This document shows positions 56,231-64,000 of a DNA stretch of 64,000 nt, piece by piece. The position numbers and the translations under genes were made by a program. The notes under the pieces were generated by a model. That model was not told the origin of the DNA. It searched no databases and worked only from the letters and a program-made list of their open reading frames with translations. Source of the DNA: Diabrotica undecimpunctata (taxonomy: Eukaryota > Arthropoda > Insecta > Coleoptera > Chrysomelidae); NCBI RefSeq assembly GCF_040954645.1, contig NC_092804.1, positions 94,701,862 to 94,765,861 of the forward strand, given 5' to 3'. The first letter of the stretch is position 1. Each line of letters opens with the position of its first letter.

Positions 56231-56846
56231 GACCTTGAAAAAGCATTTAATAATAGCACCAATTTTAGGGTATCCACTGCCAGAAGGAGAGTTCATCTTA
56301 GATACAGATGCAAGTAATGTGGGAATTGGATGAGTGCTGTCTCAGATTCAAGGAGGACCGGAACGAGTCCTCGGATATTTTAGTAAAGTTCTTTCAAAAC
56401 CTGAGCGGAATTATTGCGTCACGAGAAGAGAACTTCTAGCAGTAGTGAAATCAGTAGAGCACTTTTATCAATACCTCTACGGAAGGAAGTTTCTAATCCG
56501 AACCGACCATGCTGCCCTTAAATGGTTGATGCAGTTTAAGAATCCAGAGGGTCAGATAGCCAGATGGATCGAACGACTCCAAGAATACGATTTCAAGATT
56601 GAGCACCGGGCCGGAGTTAGCTACAGAAACGCTGATTCTCTTTACAGAAGGCCATGCCCAGCAGAGTGTTCCCACTGCAACAAAACGAAATCCAAGGAAG
56701 AAGCATTGCTAAGAACAACGATGGTCAACGACGACTGGACGCCTACTAAGATCAGGGAAGAACAGGAAAGAGATCCAGTTATACAGAAAATTCGAAAAAG
56801 GGAAGAGCAAAGCCTTGGCAAGAAATATCAAACCTATGCTCAGTAG
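56231..56846 (+). pseudogene. Gypsy RNase H
   Basis: FILDTDASNVGIG then a stop (TGA, about 56331) and VLSQIQGGPERVLGYFSKVL. RRELLAVVKSVEHFYQYLYG has the catalytic Glu, FLIRTDHAALKWLM the next Asp, and IEHRAGVSYRNADSLYRR the last Asp. It degrades the RNA strand of the hybrid. Ends with a linker to integrase (REEQERDPVIQKIRKREEQ). Confidence 0.92.
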
Positions 56847-56893
56847 TTAAGACGTATTGGGCCCAGTGGGACTCATTTATCCTGGAAGATGGC

Positions 56894-57671
56894 TTGCTCA
56901 AACGAGTACTGGAAAATGATGACAGTTCAGAGAAGAGAAGGCAGTTGGTGATCCCAAAGAGCAGAATAGCCGAAGTACTTCGTCAGTTACACGACAGTCC
57001 ATCAGGACGGCATTTTGGTGTAAAGAAAACCCTTCAGCGAATTCGGGAACGGTTTTATTGGATAAACAGTTCCGACGACCTAAAAGACTGGTGTAAGAAA
57101 TGTACTATTTGTGCTACGAGTAACGGGCTTTACCGAAAAAGGAGAGCTCCTATGAGACAATATAATGTTGGAAGCCCGTTTGAAAGAATAGCTTTGGACA
57201 TCGCTGGGCCATTTCCAGAAAGTGAAAATGGAGGCAAGTACATGTTGGTAGTAATGGATTACTTCACTAAATGGGTCGAGATTTACGCACTTCCAGACCA
57301 GAAGGCCGCCACCGTTGCAGATAAGTTGATCCAAGAATATATCAGCCGATTTGGAGTGCCTTTGGAGATCCATAGTGACCAAGGCAGGAACTTCGAAACA
57401 GATCTATTCCCAGGAATATGTGATAGACTAGAAAACAAGAACTACAGCATATTTACCGCAATCTGATGGTATGGTAGAACGAATGAATAGGACAGTTGGC
57501 AAGTATTTGACAAACATGGTGTCCGATCATCAGCGAGACTGGGACCAATATCTTCCGTTCTTTACAATGGCCTACAGATCTGCTGTTAACGAATCAACAG
57601 GCCAAACACCAGCCAGAGTCCTATTCGGACGCGAAATGCGACTACCTTGTGATCTAGAGTTTGGATGTTGA
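56894..57671 (+). pseudogene. Gypsy integrase, zinc and catalytic domains
   Basis: HHCC zinc domain: LHDSPSGRHFGVKKTLQRIR with the two His and CKKCTICAT with the two Cys. Catalytic core: FERIALDIAGPFPESENGGK (Asp), LEIHSDQGRNFETDLFPGIC (Asp), then a one-base frameshift near 57466 and SDGMVERMNRTVGKYLTNMV (Glu). AYRSAVNESTGQTPARVLFG ends the core; TGA at 57669-57671. All DDE residues are present. Confidence 0.92.
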
Positions 57672-57701
57672 CCTGGAGAAGATGTAACAGGTGAAGATTA
57701 T

Positions 57702-58139
57702 GTGATCGAATTACGAAGAAGAATGGACGATGTACATGAGTTGGTCCGTTCCCACCTTCAGATCGCTAGCGACCGAATGAAGAAACGGTACGATACACAA
57801 GCCGAAAAGGGTTGCTTTCAGAAGAACGACAAAGTCTGGCTCTATAATCCCAAGAAGCGAAAAGGTTGTTCTCCCAAATTGCAGCAGTTTTGGGAAGGTC
57901 CATACCTCATCATGGAGAAGATCAACGATGTCATCTACCGAATAAGCAAGATTCCGTGGGGAAAGCCGATGATAGTGCACCATAACCGGCTGGCGTCTTT
58001 CGAAGGTGACCACGACGTGGATGAAGAAGTGGAAGTAAACCAAGTCCAAGATGTGTCTGACCTCACGTTTGAGGAATTCATGGGTGCCTATGGAGGTACC
58101 GGTAAAGCGAGACATGATGTTACCACTGAAGAAAAGCAA
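57702..58139 (+). pseudogene. Gypsy integrase C-terminal domain
   Basis: After the TGA the same protein continues: DRMKKRYDTQAEKGCFQKND, KVWLYNPKKRKGCSPKLQQF, WEGPYLIMEKINDVIYRIS and IVHHNRLASFEGD, the usual SH3-like and GPY/F-type ending. A short acidic linker (DVDEEVEVNQVQDVSD) precedes the macro-like region. The frame is the same as that of the macro start. Confidence 0.88.
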
Positions 58140-58505
58140 GATCTACTCGCGCTCCCCGATGACTACTCGCTGGCCCTTACCATCCCGGCCAGTATCAAAG
58201 ACGCACCAGGGTTGGCATCCGTCTTTCGAAGGAAGTTCGGTCGAGTTGCAGAACTTCAATGCCAAGTGCCAGCTATTGGGAAAGCCTTGAAACTCCCAAG
58301 AAGCATCACGTTACCTTTTCTACCTGGTAACAAAAGACACTGCCCGTGACCAACCTACCTACCGAGATGTATGGGAAGTCCTACTTCAATTGAGAGAGCA
58401 CGTACTAGAGTCCGACGTGCAAAAGTTAGCCATGCCAAAGTTAGAGTGCCGCCAATTAGATTAGAGGGTTATCCGAAGTATGGTGGAGGAGATCTTTAAA
58501 GACAC
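58140..58505 (+). pseudogene. Macro domain (TARG1/OARD1-like) at the Pol C-terminus
   Basis: First half, same frame as integrase: LLALPDDYSLALTIPASIKD then GLASVFRRKFGRVAELQCQV. After a frameshift near 58318 the second half reads FYLVTKDTARDQPTYRDVWE, LREHVLESDVQKLAMPKLEC, a TAG in place of Trp (about 58465) and IRSMVEEIFKDTEVQVLVCC. The order SLA...RRKFG...YLVTK...PTY...LAMP matches the macro fold of the ADP-ribosyl-hydrolase TARG1. The Lys of the YLVTK motif is kept; the usual GCGLD Asp loop looks shortened (ECRQLD). A role against host ADP-ribosylation is inference. Confidence 0.72.
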
Positions 58506-58563
58506 CGAAGTCCAGGTGTTAGTCTGTTGCAATCCGCATAGTTACTGGTGCGGAGAGAAAACC

Positions 58564-58686
58564 GTCCCTTGTCATTTTTATACAACTGGAAGTTGTAAAA
58601 GAGGGTCCAGTTACCGAAACCTGCATACCGTTCCAGTTCCAGTCCCGACAAGGTTCCAGGAGGAACCCTCTTTTACGAGGGAGCAA
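58564..58686 (+). pseudogene. CCCH zinc finger ending the Pol tail
   Basis: In the frame of the second macro half: VPCHFYTTGSCKRGSSYRNL then H, i.e. C-x7-C-x5-(Y)-x3-H at 58570-58626. A single base change would account for Tyr where the third Cys belongs. CCCH fingers usually bind RNA. The frame runs through Pro/Val-rich text to the 3' LTR. The overlap with the polypurine tract suggests this is the very end of Pol. Confidence 0.65.
58676..58686 (+). other. Polypurine tract
   Basis: CGAGGGAGCAA directly before the TGTTACG start of the 3' LTR. Confidence 0.6.
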
Positions 58687-59031
58687 TGTTACGATAGATG
58701 GTGACGTGTCGTATGACTTAGAACGGTAAACATGTTTATTACTAATATGCTTATTCATTCGAGTATTTTCTAGTAAGAACATCGACGGGTGTCCCTAGGC
58801 CGAATAAAACCAGTATTGCGTGACCTTCTAGTCTTTTCGCCAAGGGTCAGGTCGACATCCTTCGACGAGATTCTAGTTTAAAGGTGCTTTATTATAAATA
58901 CGAAAGTTTTTAAAGAACAGTTAGTAAAATAAATTAGTACAAATAAAGACTTTAAATAAACTTTTAAGTGTTATAAGTGTAGAACCTTTAATAAATAAAT
59001 AACAACAATACATTAGGATTAATAAAAACAT

Positions 59032-59035
<4 letters not shown>
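58687..59035 (+). repeat. 3' LTR
   Basis: Starts TGTTACGATAGATGG and ends AACATAACA. Lacks about 65 bp present in the 5' LTR, otherwise collinear. Confidence 0.92.

Positions 59036-59091
<56 letters not shown>
59036..59091. repeat. (TA)n microsatellite between two LTR elements
   Basis: The TA run starts directly at the end of one LTR and stops directly at the start of the next. Confidence 0.95.
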
Positions 59092-59095
<4 letters not shown>

Positions 59096-59840
59096 ATGCT
59101 ATGTAAAAATTAAAAATAATATTGGTTTGCTCTTAATATATTTCAAATTATAAAATATAATAATTCAAAATATTTCAACTGATAAACTATGAAAGATATT
59201 TCAAAGAAAAGAAAGTCCATTATCTTTGGATTACCTGTAGTACACAAAATTTAAGATATGCATAAATTATTTTCTTTGTAAAATATATTTGAGTGAACGT
59301 AGTGAATTGAACAATACGACCGGGTTTTCCAAATGGACTTATACAGTGAATAAAGACAATAGGGTAGAATTTAGAAATTATATTTCTCCGTTAGTTCTCA
59401 AGAATTTGTAGAAACCGATTAGCATGTTAATAGTTTGTAGGAAAGTTATAATTGTAGTTAAAATTGTTGTTTTTTTTATCTAAATGGGGATAAATATGAC
59501 GAACTTTGATTGGCAAAGAGTGAAAAAAAGTGGGAGAGATGGAGGAATGAGAGAATATAGAGATAAAAAAATAACATTGAGGGAATTTGAATTTGAAAGT
59601 ATTGTGACAATTTTTCCAGTGGATAAAACTTTGATTTATTGATTGATCGTAGTTAGTTGATATTTAGTGCTATTGAATTATTTGATTTTTATTTTCTTTA
59701 CCAATCGTACATTTGATATTTATTTTGAATTATTTGAATTTTACTGATTGCATATTTGATATTTGTCGTGAAAATTTATTAAATTTGGAGAGAAATATTT
59801 GTCGTGTTCTGCAACATATAGAGTGTGGTAAAATTTCACA
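59092..59840 (+). repeat. Probable 5' LTR of a second gypsy element
   Basis: It starts TGTTATGC and ends TTTCACA two bases before a TGGCGGGGACAAAAAG primer-site candidate, the same 2-bp spacing as in the neighbouring element. No 3' LTR lies in the window, so both borders are predictions. No gene inside. Confidence 0.55.
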
Positions 59841-59842
59841 TT

Positions 59843-59858
59843 TGGCGGGGACAAAAAG
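59843..59858 (+). other. Primer-binding site candidate
   Basis: TGGCGGGGACAAAAAG follows the presumed LTR by two bases. The tRNA is not identified. Confidence 0.5.
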
Positions 59859-59905
59859 AGTAACAAAAAGAAACAACATGTCTGTCACAAGGAGACAAAA
59901 GTAAA

Positions 59906-61309
59906 ATGCAGGAAAGGAAGGAGGATAACAGAGAAGATGAAACAATTTTGGAAGAAGGATCGGATAATGAAGGAAATGTTACAATAGTTGAGGAGAGAAA
60001 AGAACCATCAGGAATAGATAAAATATTACAACTAATGCAACTCCAGTCACAAAAAATGGATAAAATGGATAGAAATCAACAAGAAACATCACTAAAAATG
60101 GATGAAACAAAACAAACAATGGAAGAAAACCAACGGGAAACAAGGCAAGCAATAGAACTAAATAACAGAAATATAGAGCAGCGTCTGGAAAACTATGAAC
60201 AGGAAATTAAAGGATGTGTTGAGGGGATAAAGAAAGAACTGATACAACAGATACAAGAAATAACCCTAAAGAATGCAAAACAAGAGACAGAGATTAAAGA
60301 TATCCAAAATACAATGAAGGAGATACGAAATTGCCAGAAAAAGGAACTAGAGAAATTAGAAACAAAATTTGAAAACGCATTGCAAGAAGATATGCGAGAA
60401 ATAGAAAGAAAAATGGAGGAAATCAAGAAGGAACAAAATTCCGGGGAAAGAAGGGAAATGGTTATCCATGGAACAAGCGGGGCGAAAATACAATTTGGCG
60501 GGGATATTAGAAAAACACACCCAGTACCGTTTGTTAAAAATTTTAAAACTAAATTGCAACATGTTAGATATTTTGACGATTGCAAAGAAACAATTAGAAA
60601 CCATCTGAAAGAAGAAGCAGCGTTATGGTATGAAAGCAAAGAAGATGAGTTTGAAAATTGGACAGATTTCGAAAATAAATTTCTCAATTATTTCTAGGGG
60701 AAAAATAAACAGAGGGAAATCAACCAAGAGCTACAGAATGGAAAATATCACGAGAAAATGGGAATATCTGAAGAAAGATATGCTTTGCAGATATATAACA
60801 ATTCAAAATATCTAGATTACAAATATTCTACCGAACAACTGGTAGAAATGATAAGCAGACATTTCGAAGAAACGTTTGAGGATCACGTGATTTTGAGAAA
60901 CTATCAAGATATTAATAGTTTGTGCCAATTCCTTCAATTAAAAGAAGCGAAAAGAAGAGAAATGAGAAACAGAAGACAACATGACCAATACAATGGACCG
61001 GAAAGAAGGTATCAATCAAATTATGACCAGAGAAACCGACATCCCCGATCAACAAATGAATATAGGCCAAGAGAATACCACAATTACACTAGACAACAAA
61101 ATTATAACCGGAATGACACACAAAATAGAACATATGAAAATCACAACAGGAACAGAGCTGCACAAAATCCCCCGAATAGGAATACGAACGAACAAAGGGA
61201 CGGTAGAAATAATCAGAGCTTCCAACGACAAAATAGAAGGGAGATGAATCATGTAGCAATAGAAAACGAAGAAGAAGATGTATGCAATGAATCCAGACAG
61301 GATTTTTAA
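59906..61309 (+). CDS. Gypsy Gag with one stop
   Basis: A 467-codon frame broken only by TAG 60695-60697, where LNYF-stop-GKNKQREINQ suggests a changed Trp codon. The first 190 residues are Gln/Glu/Lys-rich and very likely a long coiled coil (MQLQSQKMDKMDRNQQETSL, IRNCQKKELEKLETKFENAL). Then the capsid-like region: VPFVKNFKTKLQHVRYFDDC, HLKEEAALWYESKEDEFENW, ISEERYALQIYNNSKYLDY. The C-terminus is an Arg/Asn/Gln-rich tail without a zinc knuckle, presumably the RNA-binding part. Pol follows in the -1 frame. Confidence 0.85.
61300..61309 (+). promoter_or_regulatory. Candidate -1 frameshift site at the gag stop
   Basis: GGATTTTTAA: in the Gag frame TTT is followed by the TAA stop. Slipping back one base reads TTT TTA and enters the open Pol frame. 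TTT can re-pair with TTT. A downstream stimulatory fold was not examined. Confidence 0.5.
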
Positions 61310-64000
61310 TAAAGCATCCACTAAACAAAAGTAAAAAACTCTCCGGTATATTTTGTCACCCGAGAGAGTTTATACAGTTGGTGGGAAACGAACGACAAAA
61401 TTCTAATTCCAATCTAATATTTTTAGATGCCTTTATAAAACATAAAGCGATTAAAATTTTGATTGATTCTGGATCTGAGATATCTTTAATCAATAAAAAA
61501 CTAGTAAAAGAATTAAATTTGGACAGATTTGTGTATAAGATTCCTAGGGTTGCTTTAGTGGGTGCAAACAATAAAAAATTGACGACGGTAAACGAAGGTT
61601 TGGGAGTACGGATCAGAGTGGGAGACAAATTCTATATTATGCAATGTGTGGTGATCGAAGATTTAAATCATGATATGATAGCGGGAATTGATGAATTAAG
61701 TGAAAAACATATCACTATTAATTTTTCGGAAAATAAACTGGAAATCAGAGCAGAACCAGACAACACAGAAGAAGTGAAGGAAACAGATAAAAAAAATTTT
61801 TTTGAAAGGACAAATGAACAGGAAAAACATAAAGAAATCAATATGACTGTAGAGGATAAACTGAAAGTACAAGAGAAAAATCAATCAGAAGAGAAAAAGA
61901 GAAGGAAGAAAAAGAAGAAGAGTTCGAAAAGAAAGCAGGAAAACAAAGTGGAGACAAGAGAAAAACAGGAATTAGAAGGTACAGAAGAATTGTTGGCAGC
62001 CGACGATAACACAGAAAGGAAGCCGGAAGAAAAGGAAGTTATCATAAGAGAAATGAAAGGAGTAGAAACGTGGTGCTCGGAATACCAAATGGAAATTGAA
62101 GATAGAGAAAAAACAGAAGAAGAAATAAAGGATGAGGACAGAGAAGAAATGGCAATTATGGACGAGAATCCAGAATTTTGTGTAGAGATAATATGGACAG
62201 TGAACACATGTGAACAAAATGAGGATGAAAGAAAAATAAAATGTGGAGAAAACATGGAAAAGGAAATAGAGAAGATTTTAGAAAATTATGGAGATCTTAT
62301 TAATGAAGAAAGCCGAGTGGCTAAAAATTATGAACATTCCTTTAAAGTTAAAAACTTAAAAAATTTTAAATCGAAAACATATCCAATCCCGTATAAATAC
62401 AGGCAAAACGTCGGACAGGAAATTGAAAATATGATCAAAGACAAGGTGATTGAAAGATGTGACTCTCCCTATATCAACCCGATAGTATGCGTGAAAAAAT
62501 CGAGTGGTGATTTGCGATTATGTTTAGATGCAAGAAACATTAATTCGCACACAATCGCTCAATACGAAGCGCCTTTGAACATCGAAGCCATATTTGGACG
62601 AATCACAGGATCACACATTTTCTCCAAAATCGACTTGAAACACAGTTTTTGGTTAATACCTTTGGCAGAAAAGTGTCGAAATTATACCGCTTTTTCTATC
62701 GACGGAGTGGTGTACCGATTTAGGGTGGTACCATTTGGACTACAGAGTGCATGCGCTGCTTTGGTTCGTGCATTACACACAATCCTAAATAGGCATGGAG
62801 AATTTGTTGTACATTACATAGATGATTTATTAATTTTCTCACCAGATTTAACAAGCCATCTACGACATATTCATACTGTTCTCGAAGAACTTGATCAAGC
62901 GGGATTAAAATTAAATATTCAAAAGTGTCAGTTTTTCCAAAAAGAAATACTGTATTTAGGTTTCAAATTAGACACAAAAAGGATAAGTCTTGCAGAAGAT
63001 AGGATCGAAGTCATAAATAACTACCCTAGGCCAATCAATTTAAAAACTTTGCGGGGATTTTTAGGAATGGTAAACTACTTCAAAAAGCTGATACCAGACA
63101 TCAGCACAAAAGAAATACCGTTAATAGCATTACTCAAGAAAAATGTCAGGTGGAAATGGGGAACTGAACAAGAAATGGCTTTCAAAAATTTAAAAGGAGC
63201 GTTTTCCACAGCTGTAAGAGTACACCATCCGAGATATGATCAACCTTTCATTCTCAGGACCGATGCTTCCATAAAAAAATTCGCAGGGGTGTTATTACAG
63301 ATCCAAGACGATATAGAGGTGCCAATCTGTTTTGTCTCCCGTGTAACCAAAATGTATGAGAGAAAATACAGCGTCACTGAATTAGAGTTTGCCAGTGTAT
63401 TATTTTGTGTAAATAAATTACGTTTTTACCTACTTGGGGCAAAATTCACCATTGAAACAGACCATGCAGCGTTGGTACACATAATGAAAAATAGGCTGGT
63501 AAATAATAGAATTCATAGGGGCATTCTTTTACTTCAAGAGTATCATTTTGAATTTAAATATATCAAAGGAACTGACAATATCTTGGCAGATGCGTTGACG
63601 AGAGATGAACAATTCCGCAAAGAGGATCACAAAACTCTCCACGTTGACATGAACATAATGAGAGAAGAAGCAGGCTTATTTTCTTTGACTCAGATCAGGG
63701 AAAATCAGGAAGAATTGGATGAAAGAGAAAAACGAAGGGCTGAACAAGAAGATAACTTATATTTTAAGAGGGTTGATGGTAAAGAACTATATGTAATCAC
63801 GGAGCAGATGGCAAAAGAAGTTTTTTTAAAGTTACACTGTGACAACGGACATATTGGAAGCAGGAAGGTGTGGCTTATGTTCAGGGAGAACTACATTTGT
63901 CGACAGGACTATACAATAGCCAAAGAGGTGACTCGAAATTGTGTGACATGTCAGAAGTATAAAAGTAGGAACTTCAAAAATGAGAACGTCACAAAAAACG
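61303..64000 (+). CDS. Gypsy Pol (protease, RT, RNase H, integrase start), open to window end
   Basis: Reading codons from 61303, I checked every line to 64000 and found no stop: about 899 codons, the longest frame in the window. Protease: IKILIDSGSEISLINK with DSG. A Glu/Lys-rich linker covers about 61741-62280. RT: SPYINPIVCVKKSSGDLRLC, FSKIDLKHSFWLIPL (Asp), VVPFGLQSAC and YIDDLLIFS. RNase H: FILRTDASIKKFAGVLLQ, VTELEFASVLF, IETDHAALV and LADALTRDE. Integrase zinc domain at the end: LHCDNGHIGS and CVTCQKYK. Expressed as Gag-Pol by a probable -1 frameshift. It looks functional as far as seen. Confidence 0.93.

Larger units (their letters stand above)
47831..59035 (+). mobile_element. Ty3/gypsy LTR retrotransposon with SAP-Gag and macro-CCCH Pol tail
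   Basis: Two LTRs bracket gag, protease, RT, RNase H, integrase and a C-terminal extension, all on the + strand. A 4.9-kb composite insertion (50861-55783) splits RT. Without it the element is about 6.3 kb. Several frameshifts and stops are spread over the genes, and the LTRs differ at roughly a dozen positions by eye over about 340 bp, so it is neither new nor very old. A second, deleted copy lies at 20.0-22.3 kb. Confidence 0.93.

Noticed and set aside
58140..58505. Macro domain as a separate host gene
   Set aside because: It continues the integrase frame, lies before the polypurine tract and LTR, and has no splice sites of its own.
60193..60687. Minus-strand 164-codon Ser/Phe-rich ORF
   Set aside because: Antisense shadow of the coiled-coil gag; similar shadows occur at 48468-48962 and 61881-62255.

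Overview
The window is a stretch of a large, AT-rich, repeat-filled animal genome, almost certainly an insect. The mix of transposon families (Jockey-like and other non-LTR elements, Penelope, piggyBac, P, hAT, Tc1/mariner and Ty3/gypsy) would suit a beetle, but the order is a guess. I see nothing prokaryotic.

The only host gene I can support is Cdk12 on the + strand (cyclin-dependent kinase 12, which phosphorylates the RNA polymerase II C-terminal domain). Six consecutive exons join in phase: 5414-5632, 10081-10224, 10322-10518, 13313-13816, 14721-14942 and 32054-32259. They encode the basic Ser/Arg-rich region, a Pro/Ser/Thr-rich linker and the first part of the kinase domain, through the glycine loop, the ATP lysine and a PITAVRE helix. 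The rest of the kinase was not found, so 32260 to the window end is probably one intron of more than 31.7 kb. The introns hold nearly everything else.

Region by region. 1-5400: non-LTR fragments, two piggyBac pieces in the wrong order, and a truncated Tc1-like element. 5900-9700: a gag-like fragment and a 2.3 kb DNA transposon with 35-bp terminal inverted repeats and a TATA duplication, carrying a DUF7869-type protein. 10.5-14.7 kb: foldback repeats, a tRNA-derived SINE and a ribosomal protein fragment. 16.3-18.5 kb: a second, older DUF7869 element. 19-25 kb: a P-element relic, a deleted gypsy copy and a 0.6 kb palindrome. 24.7-31.7 kb: a Tc1/mariner-superfamily element with wide D-to-E spacing (Sailor/DD82E-like) interrupted by a LINE, then a hAT element also interrupted by a LINE. 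33.6-36.1 kb: a TA-flanked element holding a 1.65 kb hAT palindrome. 36.6-40.8 kb: a second Sailor-like element broken by a SINE, a Tc1 element and TA microsatellites. 41-47.6 kb: Tc1, pogo-like and Penelope (GIY-YIG) remnants, a third Sailor-like copy with an in-window empty site, and a hammerhead-ribozyme-like motif. 47.8-59.0 kb: an LTR-to-LTR Ty3/gypsy element whose Gag starts with a SAP-like domain and whose Pol ends in a macro domain (TARG1-like) plus a CCCH zinc finger; a Jockey-like element and a foldback repeat sit inside its reverse transcriptase. 59.1-64.0 kb: the 5' part of a younger gypsy element whose pol frame is open, without a stop, to the window end.

The strongest leads are the two DUF7869 elements, which tie that protein family to mobile DNA with clear ends, and the macro plus CCCH tail of the gypsy element. 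Family names rest on motif recognition from memory; no database search was run.
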